Of a stretch of 64,000 nt of DNA, positions 9,106-19,365 are shown piece after piece. The number at the start of each line of letters is the position of its first letter. Position 1 is the stretch's first letter. The position numbers and the translations under genes were made by a program. The DNA comes from Vibrio cincinnatiensis (lineage in GTDB: Bacteria > Pseudomonadota > Gammaproteobacteria > Enterobacterales > Vibrionaceae), in contig NZ_SGOM01000005.1 of the NCBI RefSeq assembly GCF_022113815.1, forward strand, positions 62,001 through 126,000, written 5' to 3'. Under the pieces are notes generated by a model. That model worked only from the letters and a program-made list of their open reading frames with translations. It did not search any database and was not told where the DNA came from.

Positions 9106-10488
9106 CTATTTCAATAGACGCGCTCGAAATTGGCGGCCTTTAATTTTTCCGTTACTCAATTTTTGCAGCGCCAGCTTGGCCACCTTTTTATTGACCGCAA
9201 CATAGGCACGCATAGGTAATACGTTAATTTTACCAATATGCTCAGCCGCTATCTGCCCTTCCGCAGTTAATGCTCCCAGAATATCTCCTGGGCGTACTTT
9301 TTGCTTTTTCCCGCCATCAATCTGTAACGTCACCATTTTTGCGACATAAGGTTGAGCCTGAGGATTCGCCTCGGGAAGCGTTGCAGCCTCAATCGGCATA
9401 TCCAGATACTCATCAATCATAGCAACTCGATGCATCTCTTTATCGCTAAAGAAACTAAAGGCTAACCCTTTACTGCCCGCTCGCCCAGTTCGTCCAATGC
9501 GATGCACATGCACTTCTGGATCACGAGAGAGCTCAAAGTTAACCACGGCATCTAAATTATCCACATCCAAACCACGCGCAGCCACATCGGTTGCGACCAA
9601 AATGGAGATACTTTTATTAGAAAATTGAATCAGAGCTTGGTCACGCTCTCGTTGCTCTAAATCACCGTGCAGTTCAACGACACTAAACCCTTTATGATGC
9701 AGCTCATCCGCCACACTTTGTACTTCTTTTTTGGTATTACAAAAAACGACCGCCGATTCCGGTTGATGATGCAACAACAACAACTCAAGCGCTTGATCTC
9801 TCGCTTGAGTTCCTTCGACTTTATAAAAGAATTGCTGAATACTAGAAGTATTATGCGTCGATTCCACTTTCACCATTTCAGGCTCGCGCATAATACGCTG
9901 AGCAATGTGTTTGATCTGAGTGGGGAATGTCGCACTAAAGAGTAAGGTTTGACGTGAAATGGGGGTTTCATTGATGATCGCATCTAACGATTCCTGAAAT
10001 CCCATTTCGAGCATGCGATCAGCTTCGTCTAATACCAACGTATTGAGCTCTGACAGATCAATTCGTCCTTTCTCTAGATGATCCAGAATTCGCCCCGGCG
10101 TCCCAACCAAAATATGAGCACCATGTTCCAGTGAACCAATCTGTGGCCCCATGGGCATGCCGCCACATAAAGTCAGCACTTTAATATTATGAATCGCACG
10201 GCCTAGAGTACGAATTTCAGTCGCAACTTGATCCGCTAACTCTCGGGTTGGACACAAGACCAAGGCTTGTACCCGAAAGCGTTTCACATTTAGGTTCGAT
10301 AACACCCCCAAACCAAACGCCGCGGTTTTCCCTGACCCCGTTTTTCCTTGCCCGATGACATCCTTACCCGCCAAAATGCTTGGTAAGCTTAATGCTTGAA
10401 TTGGCGTCATTTGGGTATAACCCAATGTAGCGAGGTTCGAAAGAAGGTCTGGCTTTAAATTAATCGTAGAAAAAGAGGTATTACTCAA
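9106..10488 (-). CDS. dbpA: ATP-dependent RNA helicase DbpA
   Basis: DbpA is a DEAD-box helicase that acts on 23S rRNA hairpin 92 during assembly of the large ribosomal subunit. Motifs run in order: Q motif GYTQMTPIQ, Walker A GQGKTGSGKT, PTRELA, DEAD in VLDEADRMLEMGF, SAT, and HRIGRTGRAG. A C-terminal RNA-binding domain of about 75 residues is specific to DbpA. I chose the TTG at 10488 because the homology with DbpA starts there and gives 460 residues, the normal length; AAGGA lies about seven bases further upstream. The frame stays open to an ATG at 10557, which would add 23 unrelated residues. Confidence 0.93.
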   Translation of the reverse strand: MSNTSFSTINLKPDLLSNLATLGYTQMTPIQALSLPSILAGKDVIGQGKTGSGKTAAFGLGVLSNLNVKRFRVQALVLCPTRELADQVATEIRTLGRAIHNIKVLTLCGGMPMGPQIGSLEHGAHILVGTPGRILDHLEKGRIDLSELNTLVLDEADRMLEMGFQESLDAIINETPISRQTLLFSATFPTQIKHIAQRIMREPEMVKVESTHNTSSIQQFFYKVEGTQARDQALELLLLHHQPESAVVFCNTKKEVQSVADELHHKGFSVVELHGDLEQRERDQALIQFSNKSISILVATDVAARGLDVDNLDAVVNFELSRDPEVHVHRIGRTGRAGSKGLAFSFFSDKEMHRVAMIDEYLDMPIEAATLPEANPQAQPYVAKMVTLQIDGGKKQKVRPGDILGALTAEGQIAAEHIGKINVLPMRAYVAVNKKVAKLALQKLSNGKIKGRQFRARLLK

Positions 10489-10658
10489 GGAAGCGTCCTT
10501 TGTTAGACGAAAGAAGAACCGCCTATTATCGCTATTTTTCCTCAGACCACCAGCCAATATTGAGCTACGATGGCTCTTTGCATACGATTATGTAAAACCA
10601 ATCCTTCCTTTAACCAGACGTTCATTATATAAAATGAATAAAGACAAGGAGTTAACCG

Positions 10659-11117
10659 ATGTACACTTGGCAATGCCGTTCGTTTAACGAACTCACGACA
10701 GAGCAACTTTATGAATTATTGAAACTACGAGTAGATATTTTTGTGGTTGAACAACAGTGTCCTTACCCTGAATTGGATGACAAAGATCGCATAGCCGAAA
10801 CGTGGCACTTAATGGGTTATGATCAACAACAATTAGTCGCTTGTGCTCGCCTACTTCCCCCAGGAGTTAGCTACCCAAGTGCCAGTATTGGTCGAGTCGC
10901 TATTGCACAAAACGCCCGAGGAAAAGGCCTTGCGCATCAGTTACTAGAACAAGCACTGATGCACTGTGCCCAACATTGGCCGGAGCAAGCCATAGAAATT
11001 GGTGCACAAACCTACCTCACCCACTTCTACGCCCAATTCGGATTTATTCCGACATCGGAAAGCTATTTAGAAGATGGCATTGCTCATATTGATATGAAAA
11101 AATCACCCACCCAATGA
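10659..11117 (+). CDS. elaA: GNAT family N-acetyltransferase ElaA
   Basis: This 152-residue protein belongs to the GNAT superfamily and resembles ElaA along its whole length: an N-terminal LYELLKLRVDIFVVEQ motif, then the acetyl-CoA-binding loop ARGKGLAHQLL (about residues 85-95). The acceptor substrate is not known for the family. It is transcribed divergently from dbpA, with AAGGAG placed well before the ATG. It ends six bases before the convergent OapA-like gene without an obvious terminator hairpin. Confidence 0.9.
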   Translation: MYTWQCRSFNELTTEQLYELLKLRVDIFVVEQQCPYPELDDKDRIAETWHLMGYDQQQLVACARLLPPGVSYPSASIGRVAIAQNARGKGLAHQLLEQALMHCAQHWPEQAIEIGAQTYLTHFYAQFGFIPTSESYLEDGIAHIDMKKSPTQ

Positions 11118-11123
11118 TGACTA

Positions 11124-11723
11124 TTATTTACTACGCCCAAACCCACCATCAGACAGACGAAAAAACATCACTGATTGGTTGTTTTTTTCTAACTGAAGGA
11201 TATCTAACTGACCATCAGCCGTCAGCTTAAAGCGAATTAATTGCCCTTGTTGAATCTGACTCAGCGGTTTATCACCACCTTCAATCTGCACTAATGCATT
11301 GAGATCCGCCATCGATAAATCATTACGGCGAAATACTTGGGATAGGGTATCCCCTTGCTGAACAATATACTCTTGCCAAGCTTTCTCCACCGTAGGGGGG
11401 GATAGTTCTTTATTCTGTTCACTTAATCCTTGAGTATTCACCGCAATTGGCACCCGTTGATGAGTCGGTTTGGATGACTCTTTAGGAGCAGGCGATTCAG
11501 TGGATGGCCATGGGGCCAATAGTAGAATGACAACCAGGGGAATTAATACCATCAACGCTCTTTGGTGATAAATCGGTAAGCGCTGCCAAAAGGCTCCCCA
11601 ACGCTTAATATTGGTGTGTTCGGCGAAACGCTGGAATATATTTTGCCACTCAATGGCTAACCACTGACGCTTCATCGATGCAAAGTAATCGGTTTGCTGT
11701 TTTTTCTTATGTCGGCGATTCAT
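11124..11723 (-). CDS. OapA-like LysM-domain membrane protein
   Basis: This 199-residue protein matches the opacity-associated protein A family. It has an N-terminal basic cytoplasmic stretch (MNRRHKKKQQ), the OapA N-terminal segment, one membrane helix (about residues 56-73), a polar linker, and a C-terminal LysM-like domain beginning YIVQQGDTLSQVF (about residue 113). Such proteins sit in the inner membrane with the LysM-like domain in the periplasm, probably on peptidoglycan or related glycans. In V. cholerae a homologue occupies the same place beside fklB and elaA. The precise role is uncertain; relatives (E. coli YtfB) are linked to cell division. Confidence 0.82.
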   Translation of the reverse strand: MNRRHKKKQQTDYFASMKRQWLAIEWQNIFQRFAEHTNIKRWGAFWQRLPIYHQRALMVLIPLVVILLLAPWPSTESPAPKESSKPTHQRVPIAVNTQGLSEQNKELSPPTVEKAWQEYIVQQGDTLSQVFRRNDLSMADLNALVQIEGGDKPLSQIQQGQLIRFKLTADGQLDILQLEKNNQSVMFFRLSDGGFGRSK

Positions 11724-11953
11724 TTCTATCCGTCCCTAAAATGCTTGGTACAGTATAAAAACTCACGTGCCAAGAGTATAGAGCATGGCCTTGCTTCTAC
11801 CAAAGGTTGACACAATCTTGAAGTTTTTTCTCTTAGATCCTGCGATAACTCACACCTTAGCACCTTTATAACAGGATTTTCTGGCAAGCATTTCATCCAA
11901 CCTCTGAAACTGGTATTCTGTCGGCTTTCTTTTTGTGACAAAGAGTGACACTT

Positions 11954-12574
11954 ATGTCTGACGTAAAATTTGAAACCGTAGAACAAAAAGCCAGTTATGG
12001 CATTGGTCTACAAATGGGCCAGCAATTGGCAGGTAGTGGTCTGGAAGGCCTAAATGTTGATGCGATTGCGGCCGGTATCGCCACCGCTTTAGTGGGTGAA
12101 ATGCCAGCGATTGAAATTGATGAAATCAATCAAGCACTACAAGCTATTCACATGCGTGCAGAAGAAGCTCGCCAAGCATCAGCAAAAATGGCCGCTGCCG
12201 AAGGTGAAAGCTTTTTAAAAGATAATGCGCTACGTCCAGAAGTGACCGTTTTAGAATCAGGTCTACAATACGAAATTATCAATGAAGGTACTGGTGAAGT
12301 ACCAAGCGCAGATAAATCTGTTCGTGTTCATTACCATGGTGAACTCACCGATGGTACGGTATTTGATAGTTCAGTCTCTCGCGGTCAACCCGCTGAATTC
12401 CCAGTAACAGGAGTCATCAAAGGTTGGGTTGAAGCTCTACAGCTGATGCCTGTTGGTTCCAAATGGAAATTATACATCCCTCACGACCTTGCTTATGGTG
12501 AACGTGGTGCCGGTGCTGCAATTCCTCCATTTGCTGCTCTTGTCTTTGAAGTTGAGCTACTGGATATTCTATAA
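11954..12574 (+). CDS. fklB: FKBP-type peptidyl-prolyl isomerase FklB
   Basis: FklB (FKBP22) catalyses cis-trans isomerisation of prolyl bonds. The 206-residue protein has an N-terminal dimerisation domain (residues 1 to about 95, with the [13 protein letters not shown] motif) and a C-terminal FKBP domain with [18 protein letters not shown] and [24 protein letters not shown]. The ATG at 11954 is chosen over an in-frame GTG at 11945 because the alignment with E. coli FklB starts there and the length agrees. There is no signal peptide, so it is cytoplasmic. A strong terminator follows. Confidence 0.95.
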   Translation: MSDVKFETVEQKASYGIGLQMGQQLAGSGLEGLNVDAIAAGIATALVGEMPAIEIDEINQALQAIHMRAEEARQASAKMAAAEGESFLKDNALRPEVTVLESGLQYEIINEGTGEVPSADKSVRVHYHGELTDGTVFDSSVSRGQPAEFPVTGVIKGWVEALQLMPVGSKWKLYIPHDLAYGERGAGAAIPPFAALVFEVELLDIL

Positions 12575-12597
12575 GTTTCACTTAATACCAATTTCCA

Positions 12598-12621
12598 GCG
12601 GTGCATTGCGCCGCTTTTTTT
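12598..12621 (+). terminator. Terminator after fklB
   Basis: A GC-rich stem of seven pairs (GCGGTGC / GCGCCGC, one G-T pair) with an ATT loop is followed by seven T residues on the plus strand, 24 bases after the fklB stop. Confidence 0.88.
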
Positions 12622-12745
12622 ATCATCAGTTCATTTCCCCAGCGAACCACAGAAAAACAGGTGAGCCTCGGATACTTTGCTAAACTCATTGCAACAGTAC
12701 ACTCCTATTTTCAAACCAAACCTTTCATCTGGGATTTCATTAACT

Positions 12746-13237
12746 ATGAAACAAACTCTCATCACATCACTGATTCTATCAGCCATGATTAGTAGCCCGA
12801 ACAGTTGGGCATTCCTGAAATTAGATAGCAACAATCACCAAGATATTGCCTCTTTGGTAAATAGTAATTTATTGGAAATCAAAGAGCATTCAGCTCTGGT
12901 TGATCAAATAAAAACACAATTACCAATTTCTGAACAACAAGCTAGCGGGGGAATCGCCGCCCTATTCGCCTTAGCCAATAACCAATTAACCGAAAGTCAT
13001 CAAACTGAATTAAGCCATGTAATCCCCTCATTGGATACATTCACCCAACTAGGACTTTCACCAACCGGAACATCGCCCTCCTCGCTCACAACTCTCGAAG
13101 AGGTTAATGAAGTATTTAATCAGTTAGGTCTTGATTCCAGCATGGTGGAACAATTTGCCCCTGTACTCCTGCAATATTTAACTCAACAAAATGCAGGTAC
13201 AGATTTATTACAGACGTTACAAGGGTTGTGGCATTAA
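12746..13237 (+). CDS. DUF2780 family secreted protein
   Basis: This 163-residue protein of unknown function has a signal peptide (MKQTLITSLILSAMISSPNSWA, about 22 residues). The mature part has the DUF2780 pattern: a GGIAALFALA segment, a central low-complexity Ser/Thr/Pro stretch, and a C-terminal VNEVFNQLGLDSSMVEQFAPVLLQYL helix pair. The ATG at 12746 starts the signal peptide; an upstream in-frame ATG at 12677 would add 23 unrelated residues. It stands alone between fklB and the convergent end of the alpha ribosomal operon. No partner gene suggests a role. Confidence 0.78.
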   Translation: MKQTLITSLILSAMISSPNSWAFLKLDSNNHQDIASLVNSNLLEIKEHSALVDQIKTQLPISEQQASGGIAALFALANNQLTESHQTELSHVIPSLDTFTQLGLSPTGTSPSSLTTLEEVNEVFNQLGLDSSMVEQFAPVLLQYLTQQNAGTDLLQTLQGLWH

Positions 13238-13327
13238 CAGACACAAAGAGGGAAAGTGAAGGATTAAGCGCTCAAGGACACAATCATTAAATATTCGTTG
13301 CGGTAGAATATGAATAACGATCCAATA

Positions 13328-13355
13328 AAAAAGCCGAGCAAATGCTCGGCTTTTT
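13328..13355 (-). terminator. Terminator of the alpha operon (after rplQ)
   Basis: An inverted repeat AAAAAGCCGAGCA / TGCTCGGCTTTTT with a two-base loop lies 13 bases beyond the rplQ stop. On the minus strand it ends in six T residues. It could also stop read-through from the DUF2780 gene on the plus strand. Confidence 0.9.
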
Positions 13356-13368
13356 ATTCGCGAACTGA

Positions 13369-13755
13369 TTACTCAGCGGCTTCTTCAGCAGCTGGGCGAT
13401 CAACAAGCTCAATGTAAGCCATTGGAGCTTTATCACCAGCACGGAAGCCAGCTTTTAGGATACGCGTATAACCGCCCTGACGAGCAGCAAAACGTGGACC
13501 AAGTTCGTTAAATAGTTTTGCAACAACTTCGTTATCACGAGTACGTGCAAATGCTAGACGACGGTTAGCAACACTGTCAGTCTTAGCTAATGTAATCAAA
13601 GGCTCAACGACGCGACGCAGCTCTTTCGCTTTTGGCAAAGTAGTCTTGATAACTTCATGACGTACTAAAGAGCTAGCCATGTTGCTGAACATCGCTTTGC
13701 GATGACTGCTGTTGCGGTTGAGTTGACGACCACTCTTACGATGGCGCATGACCAA
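13369..13755 (-). CDS. rplQ: 50S ribosomal protein L17
   Basis: L17 (128 residues) sits near the exit-tunnel side of the large subunit. The N-terminus [21 protein letters not shown] is the family signature; this frame has an extra MV before it, so translation may begin at the GTG/ATG pair at 13755-13750. It is the last gene of the alpha operon, 20 bases after rpoA. Confidence 0.96.
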   Translation of the reverse strand: MVMRHRKSGRQLNRNSSHRKAMFSNMASSLVRHEVIKTTLPKAKELRRVVEPLITLAKTDSVANRRLAFARTRDNEVVAKLFNELGPRFAARQGGYTRILKAGFRAGDKAPMAYIELVDRPAAEEAAE

Positions 13756-13775
13756 ATCCTTCTAACTAATATCGA

Positions 13776-14768
13776 TTAATCTTCAGCGATGGACGCTGGC
13801 GGCCAGTTTTCTAGGCGCATGCCCAGAGACAAGCCACGTGATGCAAGCACGTCTTTAATCTCAGTAAGAGATTTCTTACCAAGGTTAGGCGTTTTAAGTA
13901 GCTCAACCTCAGTGCGCTGTACTAGATCACCGATGTAGTGAATCGCTTCTGCTTTCAGACAGTTAGCAGAGCGAACTGTTAGTTCAAGATCGTCTACAGG
14001 ACGCAGTAGGATCGGATCGGATTCAGGCTTCTCTTCCTTCTCCTCAGGAACGCGTACATCACGAAGATCTACGAACGCATCCAATTGTTCAGCAAGAATT
14101 GTTGCTGCACGACGGATAGCTTCCTCAGGTTCAAGAGTACCGTTCGTTTCCATATCGATAACGAGTTTGTCTAAGTCAGTACGTTGCTCAACACGAGCGG
14201 CATCAACAGAGTAGGCAATTTTGTCTACAGGGCTGAATGTTGCATCGACAAGCAAACGACCGATAGGACGTTCATCTTCTTCGGTATGAATACGAGCAGA
14301 AGCAGGAACATAACCACGACCACGTTCCACTTTAATACGCATAGCGATTTCAGCGTTGTCACTGGTTAAGTGACAGATAACGTGTTCAGGGTTTACGATC
14401 TCTACATCACCGTCATGGGTGATGTCACCTGCAACCACAGGGCCCGAGCCTGATTTGTTTAATGTAATGAACACTTCATCTTTATTCTCGCCTAAGCGAA
14501 CCGCCAGCCCTTTCAGGTTAAGGAGTATCTCAAGGATATCTTCCTGAACGCCTTCTTTAGTGCTGTACTCATGAAGTACGCCTTCAATTTCTACCTCTGT
14601 TACGGCACAACCCGGCATAGAAGATAGAAGAATTCGGCGAAGTGCATTACCAAGAGTATGGCCGAAACCACGCTCTAATGGCTCAAGAGTTACTTTTGCG
14701 TGTGTCGTGCTAATCTGTTCGATATCAACAAGACGTGGCTTAAGAAATTCTGTTACAGAACCCTGCAT
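13776..14768 (-). CDS. rpoA: RNA polymerase alpha subunit
   Basis: The 330-residue alpha subunit nucleates RNA polymerase assembly through its N-terminal domain (with [21 protein letters not shown] at about 33-53). Its C-terminal domain (from about residue 245; [18 protein letters not shown]) contacts UP elements and activators such as CRP, whose gene is also in this window. Length and motifs are normal. It lies between rpsD and rplQ in the alpha operon. Confidence 0.98.
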   Translation of the reverse strand: MQGSVTEFLKPRLVDIEQISTTHAKVTLEPLERGFGHTLGNALRRILLSSMPGCAVTEVEIEGVLHEYSTKEGVQEDILEILLNLKGLAVRLGENKDEVFITLNKSGSGPVVAGDITHDGDVEIVNPEHVICHLTSDNAEIAMRIKVERGRGYVPASARIHTEEDERPIGRLLVDATFSPVDKIAYSVDAARVEQRTDLDKLVIDMETNGTLEPEEAIRRAATILAEQLDAFVDLRDVRVPEEKEEKPESDPILLRPVDDLELTVRSANCLKAEAIHYIGDLVQRTEVELLKTPNLGKKSLTEIKDVLASRGLSLGMRLENWPPASIAED

Positions 14769-14792
14769 TGTGTCCTCTCTTTAGTTTAAACC

Positions 14793-15413
14793 TTACTTAG
14801 AGTAAAGCTCGACGATCAATTGTTCGTTGATGTCAGCTGATAGATCAGAACGTTCAGGCAAACGCTTGAATGTACCTTCCATCTGGCTTGCATCTACTTC
14901 AATCCAAGTTGGTTTTTCGCGTTGTTCTGCAACTTCTAGAGCTGCTTTGATGCGAGATTGCTTTTTCGCTTTCTCACGGATTGCAACAACGTCGTTAGCC
15001 GCAACATTGAAAGAAGGTACGTTTACAACGTTACCGTTGACTAGGATAGCTTTGTGGCTAACCAATTGACGTGCTTCCGCGCGAGTTGCGCCAAAGCCCA
15101 TACGGTAAACAACATTGTCTAGACGACCTTCAAGAAGCATAAGTAGGTTCTCACCTGTGTTGCCTTTTAGGCGAGCTGCTTCTTTGTAGTAGTTACGGAA
15201 TTGTTTTTCTAGAACGCCATAGATACGACGAACTTTTTGCTTCTCACGAAGCTGAACGCCATACTCAGATAGACGACCGCGACGAGCGCCGTGTACACCT
15301 GGTGCGTTATCGATTTTACACTTGGTATCAATCGCACGAACGCCTGACTTAAGGAACAAGTCAGTACCTTCGCGGCGGCTAAGCTTCAGCTTAGGACCCA
15401 AATATCTTGCCAT
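14793..15413 (-). CDS. rpsD: 30S ribosomal protein S4
   Basis: S4 (206 residues) is a primary 16S rRNA binder and also the translational repressor of the alpha operon, acting on the leader before rpsM. It has the S4 RNA-binding domain at about residues 95-155, including [22 protein letters not shown]. The N-terminus [21 protein letters not shown] lacks the zinc-binding cysteine cluster found in some S4 forms. Confidence 0.98.
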   Translation of the reverse strand: MARYLGPKLKLSRREGTDLFLKSGVRAIDTKCKIDNAPGVHGARRGRLSEYGVQLREKQKVRRIYGVLEKQFRNYYKEAARLKGNTGENLLMLLEGRLDNVVYRMGFGATRAEARQLVSHKAILVNGNVVNVPSFNVAANDVVAIREKAKKQSRIKAALEVAEQREKPTWIEVDASQMEGTFKRLPERSDLSADINEQLIVELYSK

Positions 15414-15440
15414 GATCTTTCTCCAATGTTCCCAGAAACG

Positions 15441-15836
<396 letters not shown>

Positions 15837-15849
15837 CTACCCTTCCCGA

Positions 15850-16206
15850 CTATTTCTTGATCGGCTTACGCGGACCCTTACGGGTGCGAGCATTGGTTTT
15901 AGTACGCTGTCCACGTAGTGGTAGACTGCGACGATGACGAAGACCACGATAACAACCAAGGTCCATAAGACGCTTGATGTTCATGGAAACTTCACGACGA
16001 AGATCACCCTCTACAGTGTATTTAGCTACACCATCACGCAGTTGATCGATCTGCTCTTCAGTTAGTTCACTGATCTTAACACTTTCAGCAATACCCACAT
16101 CAGCTAGAATAGCTTTTGAGCGGGTTTTACCAATACCGTAAATCGCAGTCAGAGCGATTACAGCATGTTTTTGATCAGGAATGTTAATGCCTGCTATACG
16201 GGCCAC
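15850..16206 (-). CDS. rpsM: 30S ribosomal protein S13
   Basis: S13 (118 residues) is in the head of the small subunit and takes part in the bridge to the large subunit. [26 protein letters not shown] and the basic C-terminal tail [12 protein letters not shown] are typical. The start is GTG at 16206, as in E. coli, and is embedded in the S4-binding leader: GGAG lies seven bases before it. It is the first gene of the alpha operon. Confidence 0.97.
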   Translation of the reverse strand: MARIAGINIPDQKHAVIALTAIYGIGKTRSKAILADVGIAESVKISELTEEQIDQLRDGVAKYTVEGDLRREVSMNIKRLMDLGCYRGLRHRRSLPLRGQRTKTNARTRKGPRKPIKK

Positions 16207-16302
16207 TATGCACTCCTAGTACTTTCTATAAAGAATTATCCGCAGCAAAGCCCGTCGAGGATACGCTGCGGGATACTACTTCTTTTGCACGCAAAAGGTA
16301 GG
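16189..16302 (-). promoter_or_regulatory. Alpha operon leader, S4-binding pseudoknot (Alpha_RBS type)
   Basis: Between the alpha promoter and rpsM the minus strand shows a first hairpin (CTTTTGC-gt-GCAAAAG, 16282-16297). It then carries the elements of the known E. coli S4 repressor site: GTATCC, ACGGGCTTT, AGGAGTGCATA and the GTG start followed by GCCCGTATAGCAGG. The ACGGGC and GCCCGT segments can pair across the start codon, giving the pseudoknot by which S4 blocks translation. Recognition rests on resemblance to the E. coli leader. Confidence 0.8.
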
Positions 16303-16308
16303 CCGAGG

Positions 16309-16337
16309 AATATACTCGACCAACCTTTAATTTTCAA
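16309..16337 (-). promoter_or_regulatory. Alpha operon promoter
   Basis: On the minus strand TTGAAA (16332-16337) and TATATT (16309-16314) are separated by exactly 17 bases, placing the start of transcription near 16302, about 95 bases before rpsM and just after the rpmJ stop. Confidence 0.7.
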
Positions 16338-16354
16338 GTAAAAATTTCTGCTTA

Positions 16355-16468
16355 TTAGCCTTGGCGCTGCTTGTGCTTTGGCTCACTGCAAATCACGCGA
16401 ACGACACCGTTACGCTTGATAACTTTACAGTTACGGCAGATTTTTTTAACGGAAGCACGAACTTTCAT
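16355..16468 (-). CDS. rpmJ: 50S ribosomal protein L36
   Basis: L36 is a 37-residue zinc-ribbon protein of the large subunit. Translation from the ATG at 16468 gives [20 protein letters not shown] and then a [11 protein letters not shown] end. Cys11, Cys14, Cys27 and His32 form the zinc site, so this is the zinc-containing (C+) version. It is the last gene of the spc operon, 38 bases after secY, and is easily missed because of its size. Confidence 0.97.
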
Positions 16469-16506
16469 TGCTAAACTCCGTAAATCTAACTTAAATGGCG
16501 ACCGTA

Positions 16507-17841
16507 TTAACGGCCATAGCCTTTTAAATTTGCCTTTTTCAACACAGAATCATATTGATTTGACATCAAATGAGTCTGTACCTGTGCCATAAAGTCCATG
16601 ATTACTACAACGACAATCAGTAATGATGTACCGCCAAAGTAGAAACGTACGTTCCATGCGACCATCATGAACTCAGGGATCAGACAGATAAAGGTAATAT
16701 ACAAAGCACCCGCTAAGGTTAACCGTGTCATCACTTTATCAATATATTTTGCAGTCTGCTCACCTGGGCGGATACCGGGTACGAATGCACCAGACTTCTT
16801 CAGGTTATCTGCTGTTTCACGTGGGTTAAATACCAACGCCGTATAGAAGAAACAGAAGAAAATAATCGCTGCTGCATAAAGCATTACATACAGGGGCTGA
16901 CCAGGGCTTAAAGCTAAAGACACATCAGTTAACCAACCAAGTGTACTGCTTTCACCATTCTGACCAAACCACTGCGCTAATGTTCCAGGGAACAAAATAA
17001 TACTTGATGCGAAAATTGCAGGAATTACCCCAGCCATATTAATTTTCAACGGCAAGTGAGTACTTTGTGCTGCAAATACCTTACGCCCTTGTTGACGCTT
17101 CGCGTAGTTGACAACGATACGACGCTGACCACGCTCCATGAAAACAACGAAATAGATAACAGCAAAAGCTAACACTGCAATTAACAGCAGAAGAAGCACA
17201 TGCAGTTCACCTTGACGCGCTTGCTCGATCGTTTGTCCGATTGCTTTTGGCAAACCAGCAACAATACCTGCAAAAATCAGAATGGAGATACCATTCCCAA
17301 TCCCTCGCTCTGTAATTTGTTCACCTAACCACATTAAAAACATAGTACCGGTTACTAAACTCACGGTGGCAATCAGGGTAAACATGGTTTGGTCGATAAC
17401 AACCAGATTGTTGACCATGTTTGGTAAGCCTGTTGCAATACCTATCGCTTGGAATGTTGCAAGTACAAGCGTGCCGTAGCGCGTATATTGGCTGATCTTA
17501 CGACGGCCTGCTTCACCCTCTTTCTTGAGCTCGGCTAACGCTGGATGAACTACAGTCAGCAACTGGACAACAATTGATGCCGAAATATACGGCATGATAC
17601 CCAGTGCGAATATAGATGCACGCTCAAGAGCACCACCAGAGAACATATTAAACATTTCAATGATGGTGCCTTTTTGCTGTTCGAACAAATCGGCAAGTAC
17701 AGCAGCGTCAATACCAGGAATCGGCACAAAAGAGCCTGCTCGGAATACTAAAAGTGCACCAATTACGAATAATAAGCGCGACTTTAGCTCACCTAAGCCG
17801 CTCTGAGCACTACGAAAATCTTGTCCTGGTTTCTTAGCCAT
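16507..17841 (-). CDS. secY: Protein translocase subunit SecY
   Basis: SecY (444 residues) is the channel-forming subunit of the SecYEG translocon in the inner membrane. Ten hydrophobic segments can be followed through the sequence; [12 protein letters not shown] after the first helix and the [20 protein letters not shown] cytoplasmic loop are family signatures. It lies in its usual place in the spc operon between rplO and rpmJ. Confidence 0.98.
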
Positions 17842-17861
17842 CTGTACCTCAATCCTCGAGA

Positions 17862-18296
17862 TTATTCCTCGATTTTACCGCCTGCAGCTTCGATTGCAGC
17901 TTTAGCGCCTTTAGTCACGCGTAGACCTTTCACAGTCACTGCTTTGTTGATCTCGCCAGAAAGAACTACCTTCACGAATTCGATGTTTTTAGTAACAACG
18001 TTCGCTGCCTTCAAGCTATTAAGATCAACAACATCACCTGTTACTTTCGCTAGCTCAGCTAGACGAACTTCAGCTGTCACTAGGCTCTTACGAGAAGTGA
18101 AACCGAATTTAGGTAGACGTTGTTTTAATGGCATTTGACCGCCTTCAAAACCTGGACGAACGCTGCCGCCAGAACGTGACTTTTGACCTTTGTGACCACG
18201 GCCACCTGTTTTACCAAGGCCAGAACCGATACCACGACCTAAACGCTTCTTAGAAGGTTTAGAACCCGCAGCCGGTGATAGAGTATTCAAAAACAT
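17862..18296 (-). CDS. rplO: 50S ribosomal protein L15
   Basis: L15 (144 residues) is a late-assembly large-subunit protein with a long glycine- and basic-rich N-terminal extension ([20 protein letters not shown]) that enters the 23S rRNA core. Only five bases separate it from rpmD, so translation is probably coupled. Confidence 0.97.
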   Translation of the reverse strand: MFLNTLSPAAGSKPSKKRLGRGIGSGLGKTGGRGHKGQKSRSGGSVRPGFEGGQMPLKQRLPKFGFTSRKSLVTAEVRLAELAKVTGDVVDLNSLKAANVVTKNIEFVKVVLSGEINKAVTVKGLRVTKGAKAAIEAAGGKIEE

Positions 18297-18301
18297 TATG
18301 A

Positions 18302-18478
18302 TTACTCCTCAACTTTAACCATGTAGTGAACCTTGTTGATCATACCGCGTACGCACGCTGTATCTTCAAGTTCCACTGTATGGTTGATTTTACGAAGACC
18401 TAAACCGCGCAAAGTAGCTTTATGCTTTGGCAGGCGACCAATTGAGCTTTTAGTTTGAGTTACTTTAATAGTTGCCAT
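18302..18478 (-). CDS. rpmD: 50S ribosomal protein L30
   Basis: From the ATG at 18478 the frame encodes 58 residues beginning [19 protein letters not shown], with [11 protein letters not shown] and a final [13 protein letters not shown], the standard L30 sequence. It lies six bases after rpsE and five before rplO in the spc operon. Confidence 0.97.
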   Translation of the reverse strand: MATIKVTQTKSSIGRLPKHKATLRGLGLRKINHTVELEDTACVRGMINKVHYMVKVEE

Positions 18479-18484
18479 GTGTTC

Positions 18485-18988
18485 TTACTCCGAAATCGCT
18501 TCAACAGTTAGACCACGTTTAGCTGCAACCATTTCAGGTGACTTAACATCTACTAAAGCGTCGATCGTTGCACGAACGATGTTGATAGGGTTTGTTGAAC
18601 CGTATGCTTTAGATAAAACGTTATGTACACCAGCAACTTCAAGTACTGAACGCATCGCACCACCGGCGATAACACCTGTACCTTCTGCAGCTGGCTGCAT
18701 GTAAACTTTAGAGCCCGAGTGGCGACCTTTCACTGGATGGTGAAGAGTGCCTTCGTTAAGCGCGATAGTAACCATGTTACGACGTGCTTTTTCCATTGCT
18801 TTTTGAATCGCAGCAGGTACTTCACGAGCTTTGCCGTAACCGAAACCTACACGACCATTACCGTCACCAACAACTGTTAGTGCAGTGAAGCTCATGATTC
18901 GACCACCTTTAACCGTTTTAGAAACACGGTTAACAGCGATTAATTTTTCTTGCAAATCATTCGCTTGAACTTGTTGTTCTTTAGCCAT
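18485..18988 (-). CDS. rpsE: 30S ribosomal protein S5
   Basis: S5 (167 residues) acts in decoding accuracy and assembly of the small subunit. The double-stranded RNA-binding-like N-terminal domain contains [19 protein letters not shown]; the C-terminal domain has [18 protein letters not shown]. The region where E. coli spectinomycin-resistance changes occur (VSKTVKGGR) is unchanged. Confidence 0.98.
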   Translation of the reverse strand: MAKEQQVQANDLQEKLIAVNRVSKTVKGGRIMSFTALTVVGDGNGRVGFGYGKAREVPAAIQKAMEKARRNMVTIALNEGTLHHPVKGRHSGSKVYMQPAAEGTGVIAGGAMRSVLEVAGVHNVLSKAYGSTNPINIVRATIDALVDVKSPEMVAAKRGLTVEAISE

Positions 18989-19002
18989 CTTCCAACCCTA
19001 CC

Positions 19003-19356
19003 TTAGAATTTCAGACCAGCTTCGCGAGCAGATTCTGCTAGCGCGGCTACTCGACCGTGGTATTGGAAACCAGAACGATCAAATGCAACTGACGATACGC
19101 CTTTTTCTAGCGCACGCTCAGCAACAGCTTTACCTACTGCTTTTGCTGCATCGATGTTACCAGTATTCTTCACTTGCTCACGGATCGCTTTTTCTACAGT
19201 AGAAGCTGCGGCGATAACCTCAGAGCCATTAGCTGCAATCACTTGAGCGTACACGTGACGAGGAGTACGGTGTACTACTAGGCGAGTTGCACCCAGTTCT
19301 GCAATCTTACGACGTGCGCGTGTAGCACGACGGATGCGAGATGCTTTCTTATCCAT
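19003..19356 (-). CDS. rplR: 50S ribosomal protein L18
   Basis: L18 (117 residues) binds 5S rRNA together with L5. The basic start [18 protein letters not shown] and the [24 protein letters not shown] end are characteristic. It lies in the spc operon nine bases after rplF. Confidence 0.97.
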   Translation of the reverse strand: MDKKASRIRRATRARRKIAELGATRLVVHRTPRHVYAQVIAANGSEVIAAASTVEKAIREQVKNTGNIDAAKAVGKAVAERALEKGVSSVAFDRSGFQYHGRVAALAESAREAGLKF

Positions 19357-19365
19357 AGTGTTACC

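Noticed and set aside
10489..10557. DbpA start at 10557
   Set aside because: The 23 additional residues are unlike DbpA; the TTG at 10488 gives the expected length and alignment.
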